A stretch of DNA of 64,000 nt. Origin: Rhodococcus sp. P-2. GTDB taxonomy: Bacteria > Actinomycetota > Actinomycetes > Mycobacteriales > Mycobacteriaceae. Positions within the stretch are counted from its first letter, which is position 1, and each line of letters begins with the position of its first letter. The notes under the pieces were generated by a model. That model ran no database searches. It worked only from the letters and a program-made list of their open reading frames with translations, and had not been told where the DNA came from. This document shows positions 17,174-23,794 of this stretch, one piece after another. The stretch is from the NCBI RefSeq assembly GCF_016598535.1, contig NZ_CP066779.1, positions 4,586,053 through 4,650,052 on the forward strand, in the 5' to 3' direction. Position numbers and translations under genes: made by a program.

Positions 17174-17218
17174 TGCTTTACGGCTGAACTGCATAACGGC
17201 TGAACTGCTTAACGGCTA
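17174..17218. repeat. Imperfect 16-base tandem repeat upstream of cysK
   Basis: Three consecutive units: TGCTTTACGGCTGAAC (17174-17189), TGCATAACGGCTGAAC (17190-17205) and a truncated TGCTTAACGGCTA (17206-17218). They lie in the gap between pckG and cysK, 48 bases or more upstream of the cysK start, where a promoter or activator site is expected. Confidence 0.75.
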
Positions 17219-17241
17219 CAGGCAAGGGCATACAGACGACC

Positions 17242-17281
17242 GATGCCGCATCGGTTCATCAAATTGAACCAATGCGGCATC
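17242..17281 (-). terminator. Hairpin terminator after pckG
   Basis: Seventeen-base arms pair with one mismatch: 17242-17258 (starting GATGCCGCAT) against 17265-17281 (ending ATGCGGCATC). The loop is about 6 bases. It begins 26 bases past the pckG stop on the minus strand and insulates cysK. There is no T-run. Confidence 0.8.
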
Positions 17282-17307
17282 AGGCCACTACATACGGGGG
17301 CGGTTTA

Positions 17308-19137
17308 TCAGGCCAACCGCTGCTTCAGAGCTTCGAACTCGTCACGAATGCCGGTCGGCAGCTTCTCGCCGACGAAGTCGAACCACTCTTCGATGAGCGG
17401 GATCTCGGCCTTCCACTCGTCAATGTTGACCGCGAGGGCCTCGGTGATGTCGGCGTCCGACACGTCGAGGCCTTCGATGTCGAGTGCCGATCCGGTGGGA
17501 ACGACGCCGATCGGGGTGTCGATGCCGGCAGCCTTGTGCTCGATGCGCTCGACGATCCACTTCAGGACGCGAGAGTTCTCGCCGAAGCCTGGCCACAGGA
17601 AGCGTCCGTCGTCGCCGCGGCGGAACCAGTTGACGTAGAAGACCTTGGGGAGCTTGGACGCGTCCGCGGACTTGCCGAGGTCGATCCAGTGCTGGAAGTA
17701 GTCACCGACGTTGTAGCCGAGGAACGGCAGCATCGCCATCGGATCGCGGCGAACCGTACCGACCTGGCCTTCGGCTGCTGCGGTCTGCTCGGAGCCGACC
17801 GTTGCACCCATGAAGACGCCGTGCTGCCAGTCGCGAGCCTCGGTGACCAGCGGAACCGTCGTCTTGCGGCGTCCACCGAACAGGATTGCCGAGATCGGCA
17901 CGCCCTTCGGGTCGTCCCACTCGGGAGCCATGATCGGGCACTGCGACATCGGGGTGCAGTAACGCGAGTTGGGATGAGCCGCATGGGTGCCCGACTCGGG
18001 CGTCCACTCGTTGCCCTTCCAGTCGATCAGGTGCTGCGGGTCGCCTTCGAGGCCTTCCCACCAGACGTCACCGTCGTCGGTCAGAGCGACGTTGGTGAAG
18101 ACCGTGTTTCCCTGGTCGATGGTGCGCATGGCGTTGGGGTTCGACGACCAGTTGGTGCCGGGAGCCACGCCGAAGAAACCGAATTCCGGGTTGACGGCGT
18201 AGAGCTGTCCGTCCTCACCGAAACGCATCCAGGCGATGTCGTCACCGAGGGTCTCGGCGCGCCATCCGGGGATGGTCGGCTGGATCATCGCGAGGTTGGT
18301 CTTGCCACAAGCGGAGGGGAATGCCGCCGCGATGTAGTAGGCCTTGTCCTCGGGCGAGATGAGCTTGAGGATGAGCATGTGCTCGGCCAGCCAGCCCTCG
18401 TCGTGCGCCATTGCCGAAGCGATACGCAGCGAGTAGCACTTCTTGCCCAGGAGAGCGTTTCCGCCGTAGCCGGAACCGAAGCTCCAGATCTCACGATCCT
18501 CGGGGAAGTGGGTGATGTACTTGGTATCGTTGCACGGCCACGCGACGTCTTCCTGGCCTTCGGCCAGCGGAGCGCCCAGCGAGTGCAGCGCCTTGACGAA
18601 GAATCCGTCGGTGCCGAGCTTGTCGAGAACCTTGCTGCCCATGCGGGTCATGACGCGCATGGAGACGACGACGTACTCGGAATCGGTCAGTTCGACGCCC
18701 AGCTTCGGGTCCTCGGCGTCGAGGGGGCCCATGCAGAACGGCACGACGTACATGGTGCGTCCACGCATGCAACCGCGGTACAGGTCACCCATGAGGGTGC
18801 GCATCTCCGCGGGGTCCATCCAGTTGTTGGTGGGGCCTGCGTCGATTTCTTCCTTCGAGCAGATGTACGTACGCGATTCGACTCGCGCGACATCGGACGG
18901 ATCGGAGTTGCCGAGGAAAGAGTTCGGCTTCTTCTCGTCGTTGAGGCGGGTGAAGGTTCCTGCCTCGACCAACTTCGTTGTCAGTCGGTCCCATTCTTCG
19001 TCCGAGCCGTCTGCGAAGACGACGCGATCAGGCTGGGTGAGTTCGGCAACCTCTTGCACCCATGCAAGCAGCTCCTTGTGCTGCGTGGGGGGCGTGCCGT
19101 CAGTTCCATTGAGACCGGGAATGGTCGCTGAGGTCAT
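17308..19137 (-). CDS. pckG: Phosphoenolpyruvate carboxykinase (GTP)
   Basis: About 609 residues, full length for the GTP-dependent family. Visible motifs: substrate loop '[21 protein letters not shown]', kinase P-loop '[13 protein letters not shown]' (GKT within the conserved PSACGKTN), metal/kinase-2 region around '[13 protein letters not shown]', and '[22 protein letters not shown]' (part [13 protein letters not shown]). It converts oxaloacetate and GTP to PEP, CO2 and GDP, the first step of gluconeogenesis, and is needed for growth on fatty acids or sterols. I use ATG 19137, which has the SD AGGAGAG, not the longer frame from 19179. It is co-oriented with the GTPase pair as in mycobacteria. 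Confidence 0.97.
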   Translation of the reverse strand: MTSATIPGLNGTDGTPPTQHKELLAWVQEVAELTQPDRVVFADGSDEEWDRLTTKLVEAGTFTRLNDEKKPNSFLGNSDPSDVARVESRTYICSKEEIDAGPTNNWMDPAEMRTLMGDLYRGCMRGRTMYVVPFCMGPLDAEDPKLGVELTDSEYVVVSMRVMTRMGSKVLDKLGTDGFFVKALHSLGAPLAEGQEDVAWPCNDTKYITHFPEDREIWSFGSGYGGNALLGKKCYSLRIASAMAHDEGWLAEHMLILKLISPEDKAYYIAAAFPSACGKTNLAMIQPTIPGWRAETLGDDIAWMRFGEDGQLYAVNPEFGFFGVAPGTNWSSNPNAMRTIDQGNTVFTNVALTDDGDVWWEGLEGDPQHLIDWKGNEWTPESGTHAAHPNSRYCTPMSQCPIMAPEWDDPKGVPISAILFGGRRKTTVPLVTEARDWQHGVFMGATVGSEQTAAAEGQVGTVRRDPMAMLPFLGYNVGDYFQHWIDLGKSADASKLPKVFYVNWFRRGDDGRFLWPGFGENSRVLKWIVERIEHKAAGIDTPIGVVPTGSALDIEGLDVSDADITEALAVNIDEWKAEIPLIEEWFDFVGEKLPTGIRDEFEALKQRLA

Positions 19138-19314
19138 CAAACTCTCCTGGGGTGAGCCGGAACCGGGTTCTCGTGACACCGGATGCGAACTGCAGCGCCC
19201 CGATACCAGTCGATCCCGGTGTCCCCCTCTCGACGGGGTCCAGCCGCGTCATCCACTCACGTGGATTTCACGGACGCCGGGTGTCCTATGTATTGAGGTT
19301 AACGCTGGCTGTTC

Positions 19315-19324
19315 ACCTGCAGGT
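19315..19324. promoter_or_regulatory. Palindrome in the pckG upstream region
   Basis: ACCTGCAGGT is a perfect 10-bp palindrome in the 277-base gap (19138-19414) between the DUF6802-like gene and pckG. It lies about 180 bases upstream of the pckG start and could be a regulator site for carbon-source control. Nothing else in this gap is recognisable to me; no RNA gene or ORF is evident. Confidence 0.3.
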
Positions 19325-19414
19325 AATCGGGTGCGGTCAGAAATGTCACAGAAACGATTCAGTTGGTGTGTTCAGGTGCCTACCCGGCGCTCAGAGCACA
19401 TAAACGGAAGCTTT

Positions 19415-19759
19415 TCAGAGCGCTCCGGCATCGATTTTCTGCCACACGAGGGCGCCTTCGTCGTCTCGACTGCATTCCCAGGCCGAGTAATCCCCGTCCG
19501 ACTCGATCATCGTGAGGCGATCGGCGCTACCGTCACGATCGAAATCGGACACGATCACGACGGCATCGTCGGTGTGGACGACACGGCTGTCGACCGTTCC
19601 GTCACCGTCCAAGTCGAAGGCGTCGAAGTTCAGGTCGCCGGCGTCGACCGGTCCCGACGAGGGCCCGAAAGTCTCGGGCTCGATACGCCCCGGATCGAGT
19701 GGTTCGGCGTCGATGCCGTGCCCGTCGATGTGTCCGGGCGTGATCAGAAATGCGTCCAT
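19415..19759 (-). CDS. Small Asp-rich secreted-like/FG-GAP-like protein (DUF6802-like)
   Basis: A very acidic protein of 114 residues with repeated calcium-loop-like segments: 'FDLDGDGTVDSRV' and 'SDFDRDGSADRL', each with the DxDxDG spacing of EF-hand or FG-GAP/VCBS loops. The rest is short and Gly/Asp-rich. There is no signal peptide or membrane helix. It resembles mycobacterial/rhodococcal DUF6802 proteins, though I name this from memory. It lies between the GTPase pair and pckG on the same strand. Function unknown; calcium or other cation binding is plausible. Confidence 0.6.
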   Translation of the reverse strand: MDAFLITPGHIDGHGIDAEPLDPGRIEPETFGPSSGPVDAGDLNFDAFDLDGDGTVDSRVVHTDDAVVIVSDFDRDGSADRLTMIESDGDYSAWECSRDDEGALVWQKIDAGAL

Positions 19760-19892
19760 TACTCCCCCTACTGGATGGTGACCTACTGCTTCGGCAACCC
19801 CTACCGAAACCGTCCGCTCAGTATTACCAGACCCCGTCGATCAGTCGTGGCCGAAATTGCGGCGCTGTGGAGAACTCTGCACTCGCGAAACG

Positions 19893-21233
19893 TCAGTAGG
19901 CGGCGTTCAAAACGGCGAGGTCGCGCTCGCACGACGCCAGTTGACCCGATCTGGCCGCAGCAAGCTCACGAAGTTCACCGTCGATCTCCGCGATTCGGGC
20001 CTGCGCCGACGCCAACTGCTCGCGGCTCTCCGCCATGATCGCCGCTCCCAGATCTGCCTCGGCCTCGAGCAGCACGCTCTGCACTCGCTGCTCCCACTGT
20101 GCGCGGACGGTCGACATCGATTCGACGATCCACGACCTGGAGTGGGCACGATCCGCCATCAGCCCGCGAGTTCGCGCCAACCACCAGGCCGCGGCCCCAC
20201 CCAGAACCAACGTCACGGGGATGCTCGCGAACTCCAGGGCCGGAATCATCTCCAGCGGAGTCACCGCGATCCGGCCGAGGCCGAGGCCCGCGGACGCGCC
20301 GACAAGAATTGTCACGCGTTCCTCGTTTCCGCGCTGACGCCCCGGCGGGTTCTCCGGAATCCGTGGGGAAGGTATGTACCCGGTCGTGCCCGCCACTTCC
20401 ACCGCTGCCGCCATCGCGGCATCGAAGACCCGGGTGTGATGGTCGACCTCGTGCTGCAACCGCACCGGCATGCTGCCCAATTCGGCTCGCGAGGCCGCGT
20501 CGACCCAGGCACGTGCCCCCGCGACCGTCGCCCGAGTTGCGTCGGCGATCTGTTGCAACAGATCCCCGCGCGCTCGCTGCAGTCTGCTTCGGACTTGCAC
20601 CAGGCGTTCGCCTCGCCGGCCGTCACGGTCTGCGAGCAGCTGTGATCGCTCGGCCCGCAGTTCGGCCCCAGGAACCCTGTCACGCAGATTCCGGATCTCC
20701 ATCTCGATCATCCGGCGCGTCTGTGCGATGACACCGGAATCCGAACCGCCTGCTTCCCTCTCCCGTGCCACCCGTCTCACGACCTCGACGAGCGACTGCT
20801 CTTGACCAGGCGCAATCGGGACCACCGGGGCCTGAGCAAAAGCGGTGCAGTGCGAATTGAGAATCTCGGCATCACGCCGGCGCACAGCCTGCCAGTCTCG
20901 GTAGACGTCGACGCGGGTCAGCGCCACCACCACCGGGGTTCCGCTCTCGGCGGCATCGTCGAGGAGATGAAGATCCTCGCGCCCGATCACACTGGCGGCG
21001 TCGACGACCAGAAGTACGACGTCGGCGTCCACCTCGCGTGTCACTGTCGAACAATTATCCGAAGCACTGAACATCTGCGCGACGTCTTCCCGTCCACACC
21101 TCGACGGGCCGACGACGTAAATGCGAGTGCCACTGGATGTTTCGGCGGCGACCTGGCGACCCGGATCGGATGCCGGATTCCATCGCTGCACCACGCGCAG
21201 CACCGAATCCGGAAGTACCGAAACGCTATTCAT
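19893..21233 (-). CDS. Dynamin/IniA-like GTPase-fold protein with degenerate P-loop (Rv0210-like position)
   Basis: The 446-residue protein starts with a G-domain-like segment. The P-loop region is 'IYVVGPSRCGREDVAQMF', where the invariant Lys is Arg and the following Ser/Thr is Glu. Next come 'DADVVLLVVDAAS' (strand before G4) and G4-like 'VVALTRVDVYRDW'. The middle and C-terminal parts are long amphipathic helices with two membrane-like segments near residues 300-350 ('VTILVGASAGLGLGRIAV', 'IPVTLVLGGAAAWWLA') and a helical tail ending in 'LRELAAARSGQLASCERDLAVL'. This resembles bacterial dynamin-like pairs such as IniA/IniC. It overlaps the upstream partner gene by 8 bases. Membrane remodelling or mycolate-envelope support is only an inference. 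Confidence 0.65.
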   Translation of the reverse strand: MNSVSVLPDSVLRVVQRWNPASDPGRQVAAETSSGTRIYVVGPSRCGREDVAQMFSASDNCSTVTREVDADVVLLVVDAASVIGREDLHLLDDAAESGTPVVVALTRVDVYRDWQAVRRRDAEILNSHCTAFAQAPVVPIAPGQEQSLVEVVRRVAREREAGGSDSGVIAQTRRMIEMEIRNLRDRVPGAELRAERSQLLADRDGRRGERLVQVRSRLQRARGDLLQQIADATRATVAGARAWVDAASRAELGSMPVRLQHEVDHHTRVFDAAMAAAVEVAGTTGYIPSPRIPENPPGRQRGNEERVTILVGASAGLGLGRIAVTPLEMIPALEFASIPVTLVLGGAAAWWLARTRGLMADRAHSRSWIVESMSTVRAQWEQRVQSVLLEAEADLGAAIMAESREQLASAQARIAEIDGELRELAAARSGQLASCERDLAVLNAAY

Positions 21234-22164
21234 CGGTCGCTACCGGAGCGGAGCGATCGCCCCCGAGCTGCGCCCACCGACGCACATACCCGCGGCGAAT
21301 CAGTGAGACCCTTTGTTGCGGAGCCTGTTCCGACTCGTCCACGAGCCGGCCCCACCATCGACAGCACGTGCCCGCGTCGTCAGCGGTACGAGGATCGGGA
21401 GGCTCGCCTTGACGAAGGGCTCGAATTTCGGGGCTCGTCATCGCCGCCGCGGCACCGAACAACACCGCGGAGTCCGACCTCAGATACATCTCGATCTCGT
21501 CTCTACCGGCGGTGTTGCGCGAGGCAGATTGCGTCAGCTCCGGGCCGATCCGCTCGACCCGGCGCCACCACTGCGTCTCCAGGACCGGGCCGAGGGCCGC
21601 GAACAACTCTTCGACGCCGCGCCCGGTCAATGTCTCCACCGGAACCGTGTGCACGCCGACGGTCTCCGAGATTTCCGCCGCCCGTCCCAGTGCCTCGTCC
21701 CAGCGCGGCCCGAACAGGTCGGCCTTGTTCGCAGCGACGACCACACGATCGGAAACTCGGGCAATGGCTCGGCGGTCGACGTCGCGGACCGCGTCTACCA
21801 CTACGTAGACAACGCAACGACGACCCAGATCGGGGTTCGACGTTCCGGGGACGTCGAATGCCCGCGACTCGGTCACCACAACCGGTGCGCCGACGACTCT
21901 GCGCGAGAACCGGTCGTCGCGCCCCAGGATCCGCGCCAACGACGACCGCCCCACCCCTGCCCGTCCGGCGACCACCAGCTCGAGCGGCGCAGTCAGCGAT
22001 CCGAGCACGGAGTGAACCGTCTCCGCGGCTCCCGAATCGATCGACGTCAGCCGATATGCCAGAGCGCGCAACTGGTCGATCGGCTCCGCGCAGGCGTCGT
22101 CGATCGATTCTGCGGGCAACATTCGTGACCAATCACGGCATGCAAATCCTGTGTTCATCCCCAC
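21226..22164 (-). CDS. Partner GTPase-fold protein with P-loop Lys to Arg change (Rv0209-like position)
   Basis: A 312-residue G-domain protein. P-loop 'ELVVAGRAGVGRSSLARIL' has Arg where GxxxxGK[ST] needs Lys; G4 'VVVAANKADLFGPRWDE' is intact; and 'VHTVPVETLTGRGVEELFAAL' looks like a G5 region. It has no membrane helices. The C-terminal 100 residues are helical and charged. It is the first gene of the pair, overlaps its partner by 8 bases and is divergent from trmB, the mycobacterial arrangement Rv0208c/Rv0209-Rv0210. Nucleotide binding through G4 is likely; hydrolysis is doubtful without the Lys. Function unknown. Confidence 0.65.
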   Translation of the reverse strand: MGMNTGFACRDWSRMLPAESIDDACAEPIDQLRALAYRLTSIDSGAAETVHSVLGSLTAPLELVVAGRAGVGRSSLARILGRDDRFSRRVVGAPVVVTESRAFDVPGTSNPDLGRRCVVYVVVDAVRDVDRRAIARVSDRVVVAANKADLFGPRWDEALGRAAEISETVGVHTVPVETLTGRGVEELFAALGPVLETQWWRRVERIGPELTQSASRNTAGRDEIEMYLRSDSAVLFGAAAAMTSPEIRALRQGEPPDPRTADDAGTCCRWWGRLVDESEQAPQQRVSLIRRGYVRRWAQLGGDRSAPVATDE

Positions 22165-22321
22165 CCCACGTCCCCATCGTGTCGGTGAGATTCTGTCAGG
22201 TTCTCGGCAAGGACGGCAGGTGACACCACCCTTTCGTCGACTGTCCGAAGTCGGCGGATTCAGGACTTTCCGCGGAAAGTCTCAACTCAAACTTCAGACC
22301 CGTCTGCGCTAAACGGGGGTC

Positions 22322-23080
22322 ATGCGTGACAATGGGTTCGTGAACGAAGCCGATCAGCATGCACCGCAGACCCCTGACACGGGGCAGACGGACCACACCA
22401 AGGGGTCCCGTCTCCATCCGAGAGTGACCAGCTTTCGCTCTCGCCGGGGTGCTCTGACCGACGCACAGCAGCAGGCTTGGGACCGTCAGTGGCCGCTCAT
22501 CGGCGCCGACGTCTCGGACACACCGCTCGACGCGAACGCCTGGTTCGGACGCGAAGCACCCCTGATCATCGAGATCGGTTCGGGTACCGGCACCGCGACG
22601 GCCGCAATGGCCAAGGCGGAGCCGCACGTGAACCTGATCGCGATCGAGGTGTACCGCCCGGGGCTCGCGCAGCTTCTGCAGCAGGTCGAACGTGAAGAGA
22701 TTCCCAACGTCCGCGTACTGCGCGGTGACGCGATGGACGTACTGGAGAACATGGTCGCCCCCGAGTCGCTGACGGGTGTCCGGGTGTTCTTCCCGGATCC
22801 GTGGCCCAAGGCCCGCCATCACAAGCGTCGCCTGCTGCAGGGGCCGACGTTCGCGCTGATCGCGAACCGCCTCAAGCCTGGCGGAGTGCTGCACGTGGCA
22901 ACCGATCACGCCGAGTACGCCGAATGGATCGAAGAAGCCGGCAATGCCGAGCCGCTACTGACCGCGCTCGACTGGGAGTCTCCGATGACCCACGAGCGTC
23001 CGGTCACCAAGTTCGAGGACAAAGCCCATAAGGTCGGAAGTGCAATCACCGAGCTTATATGGGGGAAGATCAGAGCATGA
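22322..23080 (+). CDS. trmB: tRNA (guanine-N7-)-methyltransferase
   Basis: TrmB of 252 residues. A variable, disordered N-terminus (~35 residues) precedes 'RVTSFRSRRGALTDAQQQAWD', which is typical of the family. The SAM site is 'LIIEIGSGTGTATAAMA', the ribose-binding acidic residue is in 'LIAIEVYRPGLAQLLQ', and the catalytic/tRNA loop is 'VRVFFPDPWPKARHHKRRLLQ' (part FFPDPWPKARHHKRR). It makes m7G46 in tRNA variable loops. The NYN gene start overlaps its stop (ATGA), so they are coupled. This trmB-NYN-mmpL3 order is conserved in mycobacteria. Confidence 0.95.
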   Translation: MRDNGFVNEADQHAPQTPDTGQTDHTKGSRLHPRVTSFRSRRGALTDAQQQAWDRQWPLIGADVSDTPLDANAWFGREAPLIIEIGSGTGTATAAMAKAEPHVNLIAIEVYRPGLAQLLQQVEREEIPNVRVLRGDAMDVLENMVAPESLTGVRVFFPDPWPKARHHKRRLLQGPTFALIANRLKPGGVLHVATDHAEYAEWIEEAGNAEPLLTALDWESPMTHERPVTKFEDKAHKVGSAITELIWGKIRA

Positions 23081-23784
23081 GCGTCAGCGAACAGCTATCC
23101 GACGACGTGACGTCGTCGGAATCTCCTCTCGACTTCGGTCGTGACTCCCGCCACCCCAAGCGGGTGCTTCTGGTCTGGGACGCCCCTAACCTCGACATGG
23201 GCCTCGGCGCCATCCTCGGTGGCCGGCCTACCGCCGCCTACCGGCCACGATTCGACGCGTTGGGTCGCTGGCTGCTCTCTCGCACCGCCGAACTGTCCGC
23301 ACAGAACAGCGGCACGCTCGAGCCCGAAGCGACCGTCTTCACCAACATCGCCTCCGGCAGCGCCGACGTCGTTCGTCCTTGGGTCGAAGCCTTGCGTAAC
23401 GTGGGTTTCGCGGTGTTCGCCAAGCCGAAGGTCGATGAAGACAGTGATGTCGATTCGGACATGCTCGAGCACATCGCGCTCAGGTACGGCGAGGGCCTCG
23501 CCGGAATCATGGTCGCGTCCGCCGACGGCCAAGCGTTCCGCGAACCTCTCGAGGACATCGCAGCAACCGGTATCCCGGTCCAGGTTCTCGGGTTCCGTGA
23601 ACACGCCAGCTGGGCTGTGTCGTCCGATATCTTGGACTTCGTCGATCTCGAGGACATCCCAGGTGTCTTCCGTGAGCCTCTGCCACGGGTAAGCCTGGAC
23701 ACCCTGCCCGACGAGGGCGCCTGGTTGCAGCCGTTCCGACCGCTTTCTGCCCTGCTCATCGGGCGAAAAAGTGTTGCCGAGTAG
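23077..23784 (+). CDS. NYN (PIN-like RNase) domain protein, Rv0207c-like
   Basis: About 235 residues with an NYN/LabA-like fold: 'VLLVWDAPNLDMGLGAILGG' with the first Asp/Asn, 'PEATVFTNIASGS', 'VFAKPKVDEDSDVDSDMLEHI' (Asp pair) and 'GIMVASADGQAF'. These acidic residues form the metal site of PIN-like nucleases, so RNA cleavage is possible. I choose ATG 23077, which overlaps the trmB stop and has the SD GGGGAAG, over ATG 23059. The gene is wedged between trmB and mmpL3 in mycobacteria too. A role in tRNA or mRNA turnover is suggested but not shown by the sequence. Confidence 0.85.
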   Translation: MSVSEQLSDDVTSSESPLDFGRDSRHPKRVLLVWDAPNLDMGLGAILGGRPTAAYRPRFDALGRWLLSRTAELSAQNSGTLEPEATVFTNIASGSADVVRPWVEALRNVGFAVFAKPKVDEDSDVDSDMLEHIALRYGEGLAGIMVASADGQAFREPLEDIAATGIPVQVLGFREHASWAVSSDILDFVDLEDIPGVFREPLPRVSLDTLPDEGAWLQPFRPLSALLIGRKSVAE

Positions 23785-23794
23785 GAGTTGATCA

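Noticed and set aside
17174-17218. CRISPR array
   Set aside because: Units are directly abutting 16-mers without spacers and no cas gene is present in the window.
17272-19131. Long 619-codon open frame on the plus strand opposite pckG
   Set aside because: It is the antisense shadow of pckG; the minus-strand product has every PEPCK motif, while this translation is low-complexity and lacks domains.
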